Shown: positions 24,996 through 34,060, counted from the stretch's first letter. The stretch: 64,000 nt of DNA from Mucilaginibacter sp. OK098 (GCF_900142915.1 NZ_FRCM01000002.1:434001-498000), one strand, 5' to 3'. Numbers and translations are program-made. Notes: generated by a model not told the origin, from the sequence alone.

Positions 24996-25823
24996 ATGAT
25001 CATCGTAATTCAGTGTATTGACCGTGCGGGCCTTGTTGCATCGGTATCGGCCATATTGGCAAAAAATTTGTTTAATATAGTTTCGCTTCGCGAGCATGTG
25101 GACCAGGCCGACAACCTGTTTTTTATGCGCCTTGAGGTTACTTTTGGCGGCGATGAAACAACGCTGGAAAATCAGTTACGTAAAGTGCTGCCTGATGACG
25201 CCACTATTTTAATTAATCCGCTACCTGATAAAAAGGTGGTGGTAATGGTTACCAAAGAATACCATTGCCTTGCCGATATCCTGATCCGCAATTACTTTGG
25301 CACACTTGGTGCAACCGTACAATGTGTTATTGGCAATCATAAGGTACTGGAAGATATTTGCAAGCGGTTTGACATGCCTTTTTATGCCATATCACATGAG
25401 CAGGTAAGCAAAGAGGTTTTTGAAGAAAAGATTGCTGCAACTATAGATCAATATAACCCGGACTATATTGTGCTGGCCAAATTTATGCGGATCCTGTCGC
25501 CTAAGCTGGTGGCAAAGTTCCCGATGCGGATCATCAATATTCACCACTCCTTTTTGCCGGCATTTATTGGTGCCAGCCCTTACAGGCAGGCTTTTGAACG
25601 CGGTGTTAAGCTGATTGGCGCTACCGCTCACTTTGTATCGAATGAATTAGATGAAGGACCTATCATAGCACAGCAGATCATCCCAGTAAGCCACTCGTTT
25701 ACGGCAGCAGATATGGTAAAAGCCGGTAAAGAAATTGAAACAGCGGTACTTGCCCGCGCTCTTAAACTGGTGTTTGAAGACAGGGTATTTGTTTACAAGA
25801 ATAAAACGGTGGTGTTTGAATAA
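24996..25823 (+). CDS. purU: Formyltetrahydrofolate deformylase
   Basis: A 275-aa enzyme that hydrolyses 10-formyl-THF to formate and THF, balancing one-carbon units. An N-terminal ACT domain (1-75; IIVIQCIDRAGLVASVSAI) is followed by a formyl-transferase domain. Catalytic residues are visible in RIINIHHSFLPAF (Asn and His) and in NELDEGPIIAQQ (Asp). The start is set at the ATG that begins the ACT domain; the open frame 32 codons upstream consists of a low-complexity ACAACTTTTACAACC tract. A TATATTTA box at 24980-24987 would make the transcript nearly leaderless. The stop codon lies in a hairpin shared with the convergent gene. Confidence 0.94.
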   Translation: MIIVIQCIDRAGLVASVSAILAKNLFNIVSLREHVDQADNLFFMRLEVTFGGDETTLENQLRKVLPDDATILINPLPDKKVVVMVTKEYHCLADILIRNYFGTLGATVQCVIGNHKVLEDICKRFDMPFYAISHEQVSKEVFEEKIAATIDQYNPDYIVLAKFMRILSPKLVAKFPMRIINIHHSFLPAFIGASPYRQAFERGVKLIGATAHFVSNELDEGPIIAQQIIPVSHSFTAADMVKAGKEIETAVLARALKLVFEDRVFVYKNKTVVFE

Positions 25824-25846
25824 ACGCTGCCAGGTTCAGCGTTTAT
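25820..25846. terminator. Shared hairpin holding both stop codons of convergent genes
   Basis: A 10-bp perfect stem, ATAAACGCTG paired with CAGCGTTTAT around a 7-nt loop. The purU stop is in the left arm and the stop of the minus-strand flavin-type oxidase overlaps the loop and right arm. It probably works as a bidirectional terminator with no spacer at all. Confidence 0.65.
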
Positions 25847-26387
25847 AAAGCGCTGTTGGCAAACCGTCAATACTAACCAGGTTCTTTTCTTTTTTGTAGG
25901 CTTCAAGCCCTGATTCACCTTTATTTAGCGCCCACTTCTCGGCTTGATCCCTTTCGCCTTCATAGCCATAAAATGGAACGCTAAAGCCGCAGGATGTTTG
26001 TACTTTATCAATATCGGCAACTATAATTTGCCTGGTTACCAACAGCAATTTAAAGTGGGGTGATAATAATTGCCATTCGCTATCTCCAGGCAATACGGTA
26101 TAGCCTTTGCCATACAAACGCAATATATTCGGGGGGCCGTCAAATGCACAAAACATAAACGTTATCCTGCCATTCTCCAGCAAATGTGCCGACGTTTCAT
26201 TACCACTGCCAACAATATCCATATATGCAACCCGCGTAGGTGAAAATACATAAAAGCAGTCCATTCCTTTTGGTGAGAGGTTAACATGGCCATCAAGATC
26301 AAGGGGAGCAGTGCCTACAAAAAACAGGTGCTGTTTTTCAATAAACAACTTATGTTGCGGTAAAATGTCGTTAAAAAACTTGCCCAT
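25836..26387 (-). CDS. Pyridoxamine 5'-phosphate oxidase family protein
   Basis: A 183-aa split-barrel flavoprotein of the PNPOx-like group. The N-terminal strand region reads HLFFVGTAPLDLDGHVNLSPKGMD, the usual FMN-contact zone, followed by YMDIVGSGNETSAHLLENGRITFMFCAFDGPP, a strongly conserved motif in this family. The C-terminal helix-rich part (QAEKWALNKGESGLEAY) is also typical. It may bind FMN, F420 or heme; the true substrate is unknown and it is not a clear PdxH. Confidence 0.9.
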   Translation of the reverse strand: MGKFFNDILPQHKLFIEKQHLFFVGTAPLDLDGHVNLSPKGMDCFYVFSPTRVAYMDIVGSGNETSAHLLENGRITFMFCAFDGPPNILRLYGKGYTVLPGDSEWQLLSPHFKLLLVTRQIIVADIDKVQTSCGFSVPFYGYEGERDQAEKWALNKGESGLEAYKKEKNLVSIDGLPTALYKR

Positions 26388-26576
26388 AATTACTTCTTAA
26401 TATTAACGATATTCAAATTTAAGCACAATTTTAATATGATGTTGAAAGATGTTACTATTATAATTTTTTTAAACTATAAATTTAGTTTATAGAAATATTA
26501 TTCTTAAATTAGCGCTCAGTACTTTTAACGGGCATAAATTAACCTGCTTAATAGTACCTGTTACCTTATCTTATAC

Positions 26577-29264
26577 ATGCGAAAAATATTACTAATACCC
26601 CTGCTTATTATTATTTCAATTGCAGCAAAAGCGCAAAACCATGGCGTAGTTAAAGCAATCATCCTCGACTCATTAAGCAAACAGCCTATCCAGCTTGCTA
26701 CTGTTTCCATTTTAAAGCTGCAGGATTCATCCCTTATATCCTATACCGTTACAGATAAAAACGGCGCATTCACCCTCCATAACTTACGCGAAGAGCCATC
26801 CCGGTTGCTTATAACACATGTGGGATACCAGGGCATACATATCAGTATTAAATTTAAAAACAGCCAACCGACAGATCTTGGAAAAATATACCTGTCTGCA
26901 AAAACACTGCAGGAAGTAATGGTAAAAGGTGAACGCATTCCTGTTATGATTAAAAAAGACACCATTGAATTTGATGCCACCGCATTTAAAACCCGCCCTA
27001 ATGCATTGGTAGAAGATCTGTTAAAGAAATTACCGGGTGTACAGGTTGACCGCGAAGGCGGAATTACCGTGAACGGTAAAGACATTTCAAAGATTAAAGT
27101 AAACGGCAAAGATTTTTTTGTGAACGATCCTAAAATAGCAACCAGGAACCTGGAAGCAAATATGATCTCGAAAGTACAGGTTTATGACGACAGGGAGAAT
27201 GATCCTGACCACCTGGTACCAGACTACCAGGTTAAAAAGATCATCAATCTTAAATTTAAAAAATCGTTCACCAAAGGCATCCTGAGCACATTAGCTGCCG
27301 GCGCCGGAACGCAGGACAGGTACGTTGGTTCGGGATTTATGGCAAAATTCCAGGACGATCTGCAACTGAGTGCAAAAGTTGGTATTGATAATTTAAACGG
27401 TTCCGGATTTTTCTCAGGGAATTATGGAGGGTTCAGCACATCAAATTTTAGCGGAATTGGCGGGTTCAGTTTTGGCAACACCGGCTTAAGGAAATCAACA
27501 AACGGAAACCTTGACTTTACAAAAGACATCAGTAAAAAACTGAAGCTGCATATTGAGTACCGGTTTGATAACAGCATTATGGATAACAACTCCAATTCAA
27601 AAGTGCAGCAAAACATCAACGATACCATTATTAATTCATTAACGCAGGCTATTAACCATCAAAAAACAAATAACCAAAACCTGCACGCTGAAATGGAATG
27701 GAAGCCCGACTCGCTTACAATAATCAAATACAATCCTGATGCTGAATATAGCTATAATAATAGCCGGGATAAAAGCAGCAGCGTACGGTCAAACACTTAT
27801 GTGCCATTGCTTAATACAACCATCAGCAGCAACCAGGGCAACAGCAACTATTTTCAATATCAGCATAATTTTAGTTACTATCGTAAATTAAGTAAAAAGG
27901 GATCATCCTTAACTTTAAGCAACTCTATAAGCATCCACCCGGAACACAGCCTTAATTTTAACGCCAATGATTTAACCTCATATGTTGCAGGGTTTCCGTC
28001 TGACACGTTAAGACGATCATCAAAAAATACGAACAGCGCTACCTCTCAAGGTTTAAATGCGGCCTATCATTACCCAATCACAAAAAAGTTAGCAGCAGAT
28101 ATATTATTGGTTACGTTAAATGACCGCAATAGTGGTGAATTACTTACTTACGACGAAGATTTTAAGACCGGTTTATACACCATCTTTTTGCAGGATCAAA
28201 GCAGTAACCTTATCCGCAACCTATGGGGCGAAGGTATTAATCCGCAATTAACCTATAATTTTACCGACAATATTTCAATAAAAGCAGGTGTAACGGCCCT
28301 TGGGCAGCAAATAGGCAATCATTTTAACAGTTATACCAATGACCTGAACCAGGATTTCTTTTACATACTACCATCTGCCGAGGTGCATGTAAAAGATTTT
28401 ACTTTAAGTTATGGCGAAAACGTACAACAGCCTTCTATTAACAGTTTGCAACCTATTACAATTGTTTATAGTCCGCTTTATACCTTTACAGGTAACCCTT
28501 TGCTAAAACCAACCTATTTTCACAATATTAATTTTAGCTACCGGAAATACAACCGCGCCGCTGATTTAAACCTGAGCGCAAACACGCACATCGTTATTGA
28601 AAAAAACACGATAGTAAATGAGCAAACAATAACTGCAGAGGGCGCCAACGTTACCACCCCGATAAATCGTAATGGCCGTTTTACAGCTTATTTAAGCAGC
28701 AGCATTAGTAAGCATTTTAAAAAACAGGGTAAGTGGGATTTTACAGCAATAGCCAATGCCAGCGCGAGCGCCGGGCATAATTTCTTTATTGTTAACAGCC
28801 AAAACGGCTATCAAAACACGCAAACTGTTTACTTTGAACCGTTTTTTGTTGCCGAGTGGAACGATGTTATTTCACTTGAGCCTAATTACCGAATTGATTA
28901 TGCCACCACCCAATACCAGCTTGTTAACTACCCAAAAACAAATTATACCACTCAAAGTGCTGGAATGAGGATTGATTTAAGCCTACCTCAAAATTTTAGG
29001 TGGAGGGCTGATTACACATACAAATACAACCCCATTGTAGAACCAGGCTTTCAGCGCAGTGCTAATCTGCTGAATTTTTCAGTTACCCGCAGGATCCAGA
29101 AGGATGGCAAAGGTGAAATAGGCCTGCTATGTTATGATATTTTAAACCAAAATGTAAGCTCGCGCCATTATGTAGTTGCCAATACTATTAATGACATTCA
29201 AAGCCAGGTAGTAAAACGATACTTGTTATTAACCTATACCTATCATTTTAAAAAGTTTAAATAA
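26577..29264 (+). CDS. TonB-dependent-type outer-membrane beta-barrel protein
   Basis: An 895-aa outer-membrane protein. Order: signal peptide (cleavage near AKAQ, residue 20), a carboxypeptidase-regulatory-like domain (about 22-100; VVKAIILDSLSKQPIQLATVSI), a reduced plug-like domain (VEDLLKKLPGVQVDREGG through VNGKDFFVNDP), and a long barrel ending LLTYTYHFKKFK with a terminal aromatic. This is the OMP_b-brl_3 type common in Bacteroidota, in which the barrel resembles TonB receptors but has no adjacent SusD. Cargo is unknown. It is convergent with the sigma/cupin operon. Confidence 0.9.
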   Translation: MRKILLIPLLIIISIAAKAQNHGVVKAIILDSLSKQPIQLATVSILKLQDSSLISYTVTDKNGAFTLHNLREEPSRLLITHVGYQGIHISIKFKNSQPTDLGKIYLSAKTLQEVMVKGERIPVMIKKDTIEFDATAFKTRPNALVEDLLKKLPGVQVDREGGITVNGKDISKIKVNGKDFFVNDPKIATRNLEANMISKVQVYDDRENDPDHLVPDYQVKKIINLKFKKSFTKGILSTLAAGAGTQDRYVGSGFMAKFQDDLQLSAKVGIDNLNGSGFFSGNYGGFSTSNFSGIGGFSFGNTGLRKSTNGNLDFTKDISKKLKLHIEYRFDNSIMDNNSNSKVQQNINDTIINSLTQAINHQKTNNQNLHAEMEWKPDSLTIIKYNPDAEYSYNNSRDKSSSVRSNTYVPLLNTTISSNQGNSNYFQYQHNFSYYRKLSKKGSSLTLSNSISIHPEHSLNFNANDLTSYVAGFPSDTLRRSSKNTNSATSQGLNAAYHYPITKKLAADILLVTLNDRNSGELLTYDEDFKTGLYTIFLQDQSSNLIRNLWGEGINPQLTYNFTDNISIKAGVTALGQQIGNHFNSYTNDLNQDFFYILPSAEVHVKDFTLSYGENVQQPSINSLQPITIVYSPLYTFTGNPLLKPTYFHNINFSYRKYNRAADLNLSANTHIVIEKNTIVNEQTITAEGANVTTPINRNGRFTAYLSSSISKHFKKQGKWDFTAIANASASAGHNFFIVNSQNGYQNTQTVYFEPFFVAEWNDVISLEPNYRIDYATTQYQLVNYPKTNYTTQSAGMRIDLSLPQNFRWRADYTYKYNPIVEPGFQRSANLLNFSVTRRIQKDGKGEIGLLCYDILNQNVSSRHYVVANTINDIQSQVVKRYLLLTYTYHFKKFK

Positions 29265-29295
29265 TAACACGATTAAAAATATGTGGATTGGAAAA

Positions 29296-29391
29296 TAGCT
29301 GAAAGCTAAAAGACTAAAGCGGAAAGCTAAGAAGAACTTATTTATACTATCTTCTTGTGTTTCTTGCTTTGCGCTTTCTGCTTTAAGCTTA
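29296..29391. repeat. Foldback repeat of GAAAGCTAAA units between convergent genes
   Basis: The left part carries AGCTGAAAGCTAAAAGACTA and GCGGAAAGCTAAG, and the right part the inverted CTTTGCGCTTTCTGCTTTAAGCTT. The two halves can pair imperfectly over about 30 nt. It separates the barrel gene from the cupin gene and probably serves both as a terminator. Confidence 0.65.
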
Positions 29392-29392
29392 C

Positions 29393-29980
29393 CTAAACAA
29401 ACCTGTATTGCAAAATAGCGGTAACAAAAGGGGTTACCAGTTTAATATCGTGCTTAATGTGAAGGGGAATCTCAATAAAGTCGCCGGCGCCCAGGGCAAA
29501 AAGCTCATTGCCTATGGTACATTCACAACGGCCCTTTAAAACAAAGAGGCTTTCGAAAAAGTCGCCATGCTCTTCTTCCGGAACGTTATTGCAGCTGGTA
29601 ACAAGCATTTGCTGTACTATTTTATCCTGCCTTATAACGTTCATTGTAAAATCTTCAGTTGGCTCATCAGGTATTAAATGTGCAAAAGCCTTTAACCATG
29701 GTTCCGGATTTGCTGAATGGCTGATAACCGGTAGCTCATGAATATTCAATTCTCCAGCAAAACCAAGTGAAGCAAGTATCTTATGTTTAATATGGCTGGC
29801 AGGTTCGGCAGCAGCCAATGCTGCAAGGTTCTCAAATGCTAGCTCAACGGCAGTAAGCTCCGCCTTAATTTCAGGATAAAGCATGGTCATTTGAATTAAA
29901 TACGCCTGGTCTGCCTCATTCAGATGGCCCAGGCAGTATTCTTCCAAAACACCGCTTTCTATATATTGCCGGATATCCAT
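29393..29980 (-). CDS. ChrR-like cupin anti-sigma factor (putative)
   Basis: A 195-aa protein with two parts. Residues 1-90 are helical (IESGVLEEYCLGHLNEADQAYL), resembling the N-terminal sigma-binding region of anti-sigma proteins. Residues ~105-195 form a cupin (SLFVLKGRCECTIGNELFALGAGDFIEIPLHIKH). This matches the architecture of ChrR-type anti-sigma factors, although a zinc-binding HxxxCxxC motif is not evident in the N-terminal part. It starts on the last base of the upstream sigma gene (TAATG overlap), so the two are translationally coupled. It would hold the sigma factor until a signal is sensed through the cupin. Confidence 0.75.
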   Translation of the reverse strand: MDIRQYIESGVLEEYCLGHLNEADQAYLIQMTMLYPEIKAELTAVELAFENLAALAAAEPASHIKHKILASLGFAGELNIHELPVISHSANPEPWLKAFAHLIPDEPTEDFTMNVIRQDKIVQQMLVTSCNNVPEEEHGDFFESLFVLKGRCECTIGNELFALGAGDFIEIPLHIKHDIKLVTPFVTAILQYRFV

Positions 29981-30483
29981 TAATTAAGATCTGTTTTTTG
30001 TTTCATCGCTTTACGGATATTAATTTTCACTTCGTCAACAGGCATATTCAATATTTCGGCCACTTCATAAATTTTATATCCCTGGTGGATCATATCAAAT
30101 ATGGCAATTTCATTTATTGCCCCTGTATCGTTTTTTGTATTATTAAACGAATTATTTCCCGGTACGGTTTTTAATTTATTAACATTAAGGTAATTAATAC
30201 TTTCAGAACGGGCAAGCTGCAGGGCCCAGGTTAAGAATGTGAGCTGACTGAACTTATACTGATCAATATTTTTACAAATCCTTTTAAAAGTTTTTTCGAG
30301 CAATTGCTCAGCCGCTTTTGCATCCTTAACTATGCGGATAATATAGCCGTAAAGCATAGCCGAGTAACTTTCACATAAATGCTCACAACCCTTTGGATCG
30401 CGGCGCAAAAGCAATTCAACTAAGGCAGGTTGTGTACTATAATTATTATCCAAAATATTGGGTGGTACTACGTTTGCTGTCAA
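29980..30483 (-). CDS. RNA polymerase sigma-70 family factor, ECF-like
   Basis: A 167-aa sigma factor. Region 2 spans about residues 30-95 (LCESYSAMLYGYIIRIV, then LTFLTWALQLARSESINYL) and region 4 about 125-160 (EIAIFDMIHQGYKIYEVAEILNMPVDEV, a helix-turn-helix for -35 recognition). Region 2 is divergent: the typical DxxQEVF segment reads AEQLLEKTFKRICKNI. No promoter target can be read. It is coupled to the cupin gene that follows. Together they look like a signal-responsive sigma/anti-sigma pair. Confidence 0.85.
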   Translation of the reverse strand: MTANVVPPNILDNNYSTQPALVELLLRRDPKGCEHLCESYSAMLYGYIIRIVKDAKAAEQLLEKTFKRICKNIDQYKFSQLTFLTWALQLARSESINYLNVNKLKTVPGNNSFNNTKNDTGAINEIAIFDMIHQGYKIYEVAEILNMPVDEVKINIRKAMKQKTDLN

Positions 30484-30550
30484 TATACGGAAACAAACCT
30501 TAACCTATTAAACTTAAATAATTATAAAGTACTCCTTTAAGGAATGTGAT

Positions 30551-30695
30551 AAGAAGAGACAAGAATCAAGATATCAAGAATCAAGAATTGAAGCCGGAGA
30601 TTTTGTAGCCATAGAAAAAACAATATGTATAGAATCCTTTTTATCTTGATTCCTGACTCTTGAAATCCTGATTCTTTTAACCTGATTCTTTTTCT
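30551..30695. repeat. AGAATCAAGA foldback repeat upstream of the sigma operon
   Basis: The left arm (30551-30589) is a tandem of CAAGAATCAAGATAT units and the right arm (30642-30695) contains inverted CTTGATTCCTGACTCTTGA units. It belongs to the same family as 12611-12704 and 51755-51839 and lies in the divergent spacer between the sigma gene and the VOC gene. Confidence 0.65.
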
Positions 30696-30729
30696 AATAA
30701 GATATGTTTAGCTTTGATAATTAATATCT

Positions 30730-31128
30730 ATGAAGTTCAGAACTGCCAGGCATACCAAAGATTTAAACCGTATTATTGATTTTTACGGTAGGGTTTTAGG
30801 GTTAAAAGTTTTAGGTGAATTTAAGGACCATCATAGCTATAACGGTGTATTTTTGGGGATCCCGGGAGCCGACTGGCACCTGGAGTTTACCACATCGGGC
30901 ATTACCCCTGCTCACTACCCTGATAACGACGACCTGCTGGTATTTTATGCCGAATCTGTTGAGGAATTTAACATCATCAAACAAAAGTTTATTGCCAACC
31001 GGGTAAGACCTGTACATCCTAAAAATCCTTATTGGAAAAACAACGGGATAACGTTTGCAGATCCCGATGGCTTCAGGATTGTGATCTCGGTATTGAGGAT
31101 AGTACCTAAAAATTTGCTGGGTAAATGA
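30730..31128 (+). CDS. VOC family (glyoxalase/bleomycin-resistance fold) protein
   Basis: A 132-aa metalloenzyme-fold protein with paired beta-alpha-beta-beta-beta units. Signature pieces are LNRIIDFYGRVLGLKVLGEF, the metal-ligand-like WHLEFTT, and the second-module NGITFADPDGFRIVIS. Two such modules form a metal site in VOC enzymes such as glyoxalase I or extradiol dioxygenases. The reaction is unknown. Single gene with spacer repeats on both sides. Confidence 0.88.
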   Translation: MKFRTARHTKDLNRIIDFYGRVLGLKVLGEFKDHHSYNGVFLGIPGADWHLEFTTSGITPAHYPDNDDLLVFYAESVEEFNIIKQKFIANRVRPVHPKNPYWKNNGITFADPDGFRIVISVLRIVPKNLLGK

Positions 31129-31244
31129 AGTTGGTCAGTGGTCAGTAGTCATTGGTTTTGTCTTCAGTTCAAATAGCTATTTAATATAATCCGGGGTTCA
31201 AACAATTTCGGGTATTTCATATTGTGTTATAAACAACTATAACT

Positions 31245-31460
31245 ATGAACAGAACTATTGGGATTGTGCTGATTATTGCAGGAGCTGCTATGCTGATATG
31301 GACAAGCTTTACCTATACCAAAAAAGAAAAGGTTGTTGATGCCGGTCCGCTTCAAATTTCTGTTGATAAGCAAAAAACAGTTAACTGGCCACCATACCTG
31401 GGTGGGTTATTGATAATTGGCGGGATTGTGATTGTGGCAACAGCAAAGAAATCATCGTAG
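31245..31460 (+). CDS. Small two-TM membrane protein
   Basis: A 71-aa protein with two hydrophobic helices (IGIVLIIAGAAMLIWTSF and PPYLGGLLIIGGIVIVATA) separated by a 30-residue polar loop. This is a frequent small-protein type in Bacteroidota, similar in layout to DUF3185 proteins; I cannot assign a function. The TAG stop is inside a 25-bp inverted repeat, so the gene's last codons and the terminator-like palindrome overlap. Confidence 0.7.
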   Translation: MNRTIGIVLIIAGAAMLIWTSFTYTKKEKVVDAGPLQISVDKQKTVNWPPYLGGLLIIGGIVIVATAKKSS

Positions 31461-31560
31461 AGACGCGATGCTTCGCGTCTTTAACCACCCTGCTGAACAA
31501 ATATAATTGAAACGCATAAATCCGGATGTTGCAGAAGACGCGAAGCATCGCGTCTCTACG
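31456..31560. repeat. 25-bp perfect inverted repeat (AGACGCGATGCTTCGCGTCT core)
   Basis: 31456-31480 is the exact reverse complement of 31536-31560, with a 55-nt spacer. Each arm is itself near-palindromic (GACGCGATGC/TTCGCGTC). It covers the stop codon of the small membrane protein and ends about 60 nt before the LysR gene, so it probably acts as that gene's terminator or as a REP-like element. Confidence 0.85.
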
Positions 31561-31622
31561 GATCAGGCTATAATTTCTTATCTTAGCGGAGGCGCCCTAA
31601 TACACCGGACGCTTCGTCAATA

Positions 31623-32522
31623 ATGATCTTCGATTTTCGGCTAAAAGTATTTTATACGGTTGCACAAAGGCTAAGCTTTACCAAAGCCGCGGCCGAGTTG
31701 TTTATTACCCAGCCTGCCGTTACCAAACATATTAAGGAACTTGAACATCAGTTAAATGTGCAGCTGTTCAGGCGCAATGGTAACAGCATTGTTTTAACCA
31801 CCGCCGGGAAGATAATGCTGCAATATGCCGAAAAGATCTTTCAAACCTATACCGAGCTTGAAACTGAGCTGGCCCAGCTGAATAATATGGAAGCCGGTAC
31901 CGTTCATATTGGCGCCAGTACTACGGTTGCGCAAACTATTTTGCCCAAGATCCTGGCACTGTTTAAGAAAACTTACCCTGCCGTAAACTTCACCTTTATA
32001 CAGGGCAATACCGATGTTATAACCCAATTGGTTTTGGCTGAGAAGATAGACATTGCCATAGTTGAAGGCGCAGCTCATTATCCGCAGATCGCCTATTCGC
32101 CATTTGCCAAGGATGAGATAGTTTTGGTAACCCGCGCCAATAATCAGTTATCGAAAAAGGCCGAGATCTCGCCCAAACAGTTATTAAATATCCCGCTGAT
32201 CTTACGCGAGGCCGGCTCAGGAACATTAGATGTTATTTTTAATGCACTGAGCAGTGCCGGGATTAACCCGAAAGACCTGCACATTGAAATTCAGCTGGAG
32301 AGCAGTATCGCCATAAAACAATACCTGTTGTATTCGGAAACTGCCACATTCCTGTCTATTCAATCTGTTGTAAGCGAATTAAAATATAACGAGCTAAGCA
32401 TCATCGAAATTAAAGGACTTGAGATCTTCCGTACATTTCAGTTCATCCAGCTGCATGGTAAAAATTCAAAACTGATAGAACTTTTTAAAAGATTCTGCCT
32501 TGCCAGCTATAACTTAAAGTAA
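31623..32522 (+). CDS. LysR family transcriptional regulator
   Basis: A 299-aa LTTR. The N-terminal winged HTH is residues 1-60 (LSFTKAAAELFITQPAVTKH, KELEHQLNVQLFRRNGNS). The C-terminal periplasmic-binding-like effector domain (90-299) has the usual IDIAIVEG and the conserved REAGSGTLDV loop that contacts the ligand. The ferredoxin reductase gene follows on the same strand 75 nt later, so it may control that gene and the ferredoxin. Target and ligand are not known. Confidence 0.92.
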   Translation: MIFDFRLKVFYTVAQRLSFTKAAAELFITQPAVTKHIKELEHQLNVQLFRRNGNSIVLTTAGKIMLQYAEKIFQTYTELETELAQLNNMEAGTVHIGASTTVAQTILPKILALFKKTYPAVNFTFIQGNTDVITQLVLAEKIDIAIVEGAAHYPQIAYSPFAKDEIVLVTRANNQLSKKAEISPKQLLNIPLILREAGSGTLDVIFNALSSAGINPKDLHIEIQLESSIAIKQYLLYSETATFLSIQSVVSELKYNELSIIEIKGLEIFRTFQFIQLHGKNSKLIELFKRFCLASYNLK

Positions 32523-32597
32523 TTAGCAATTACTATTTATCATTGGTATTAGGTTATAATAACCACGACCTTTAGTTATTATTTCAATGGTACTTTT

Positions 32598-33608
32598 ATG
32601 GAACTAATAACTACTGATATTTGCATTATAGGCGCTGGCCCCGTTGGTTTATTTGCCGTTTTTGAAGCGGGTCTGTTAAAAATGCGCTGCCATTTAATTG
32701 ATGTTTTGCCGCAGGTTGGCGGCCAGCTTTCCGAGATCTATCCGCAAAAACCAATCTACGATATTCCCGGCTTCCCTACTGTTAATGCCCAGCAATTGGT
32801 TGATGGCTTAATGGAACAGATAGAGCCTTTTAAACCCACTTTCTCCCTTGGAGAACGCGTTAATGAATTACAGCAACTGGAAGACGGCTCATTCATCACC
32901 ACCACAAGCGATGGCACCGAAGTGCACAGTAAGGTTGTAGTGATAGCAGGTGGCCTTGGTTGCTTTGAACCGCGTAAACCAGCTATTGATCACCTTGAAG
33001 AATTTGAAGGTAAAGGCGTTGCCTACATGATAAAAAATCCGGAAGCTTTCCGCGGGCGCAAAGTGGTGCTGGCTGGAGGTGGTGACTCTGCCCTGGACTG
33101 GACCATATTTTTGGCTGATATTGCCGAAGAAGTAACCCTGATCCATCGCGGTGATACTTTCCGTGGCGCACCTGATAGTGCTGAAAAGGTTTTTGAGCTG
33201 GCTAAAGAGGGGCGCATCAACCTGGTATTACAGGCACACATAAAAGCTATAAACGGAAACGGGCATTTGCAGGAAGTGGAGATTGTTGACAGGGAGAATC
33301 AAACGTCTGTTATTGCAGCTGACAATTTGATCCCGCTGTTTGGCCTTACCCCAAAGCTTGGCCCAATTGCCGAATGGGGGCTAAATGTAGACAAGTCAGC
33401 TATTATGGTTGATACGCTTGACTACAGTACTAATGTAAAAGGAGTTTATGCCATAGGCGATATTAACATATATCCCGGTAAACTAAAGCTGATCCTTTGC
33501 GGTTTCCACGAAGCTGCACTGATGGCTCAAAGCGCCTTTAAACAGGTTTATCCCGATCAGAAATTAAGCTTTAAGTATACTACGGTGTATGGAGTGAGTG
33601 CGTTTTGA
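32598..33608 (+). CDS. Ferredoxin--NADP+ reductase, thioredoxin-reductase-like type
   Basis: A 336-aa NAD(P)/FAD flavoprotein of the TrxR-like Fnr group (FNR2). The FAD-binding motif is CIIGAGPVGLFAVFE (residues 9-23), the NADPH-binding GGGDSALDW motif is mid-protein, and the C-terminal FAD motif GDINIYPGKLKLIL ends the enzyme. There is no CxxC redox pair, which separates it from thioredoxin reductase. It should move electrons between NADPH and the [2Fe-2S] ferredoxin encoded next. The partners suggest a small electron-delivery module possibly for a monooxygenase or desaturase elsewhere. Confidence 0.9.
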   Translation: MELITTDICIIGAGPVGLFAVFEAGLLKMRCHLIDVLPQVGGQLSEIYPQKPIYDIPGFPTVNAQQLVDGLMEQIEPFKPTFSLGERVNELQQLEDGSFITTTSDGTEVHSKVVVIAGGLGCFEPRKPAIDHLEEFEGKGVAYMIKNPEAFRGRKVVLAGGGDSALDWTIFLADIAEEVTLIHRGDTFRGAPDSAEKVFELAKEGRINLVLQAHIKAINGNGHLQEVEIVDRENQTSVIAADNLIPLFGLTPKLGPIAEWGLNVDKSAIMVDTLDYSTNVKGVYAIGDINIYPGKLKLILCGFHEAALMAQSAFKQVYPDQKLSFKYTTVYGVSAF

Positions 33609-33689
33609 AGAAGGTGAAGGTTGAAGGGCGCAAGGTAAAAGGTTTTTGAATGCTGTCATTTTAATGGCGGTGATTACTTTAAATATAAC

Positions 33690-34007
33690 ATGATCAATTT
33701 AACTATTGAAGACAGGAATGGCAGTCGCCGGCCTGTTGAAATACCTGAAGATATAAGTTTGAGTTTGATGGAGGTTTTAAAGGCCACCGATCATCACATA
33801 CTGGCCACCTGTGGCGGCATGGCACTTTGCGCCACCTGCCATGTGCAGGTTGTTGAAGGCCCCGAAAAATACTTCCACCCATCAGACCAGGAACTTGACC
33901 TGCTGGATACCCTGCCCGATGCTGCACATGATAGCCGCCTGGCCTGCCAGTTAAGGATCAGTGAAGATATGGATGGGATGGTGTTTAGGATTTTGGGGGA
34001 AGAGTAA
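33690..34007 (+). CDS. [2Fe-2S] ferredoxin, adrenodoxin-like
   Basis: A 105-aa electron carrier with four cluster-ligating cysteines at 41, 47, 50 and 86 (C-x5-C-x2-C-x35-C), the vertebrate/putidaredoxin type rather than the plant type. The N-terminal beta-grasp fold (INLTIEDRNGSRRPVEIP) is typical. It is 81 nt downstream of the reductase on the same strand and almost certainly its redox partner. Confidence 0.92.
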   Translation: MINLTIEDRNGSRRPVEIPEDISLSLMEVLKATDHHILATCGGMALCATCHVQVVEGPEKYFHPSDQELDLLDTLPDAAHDSRLACQLRISEDMDGMVFRILGEE

Positions 34008-34014
34008 CCCCGTC

Positions 34015-34047
34015 AGACTTACGAAGTTTTTAAAACTTCGTAAGTCT
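34015..34047. terminator. 16-bp perfect terminator hairpin between convergent genes
   Basis: AGACTTACGAAGTTTT pairs with AAAACTTCGTAAGTCT across a single-base loop, giving T- and A-rich tails on both strands. It lies between the ferredoxin and patatin genes and should stop transcription from both. Confidence 0.85.
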
Positions 34048-34060
34048 TTGTTTGATCCCC

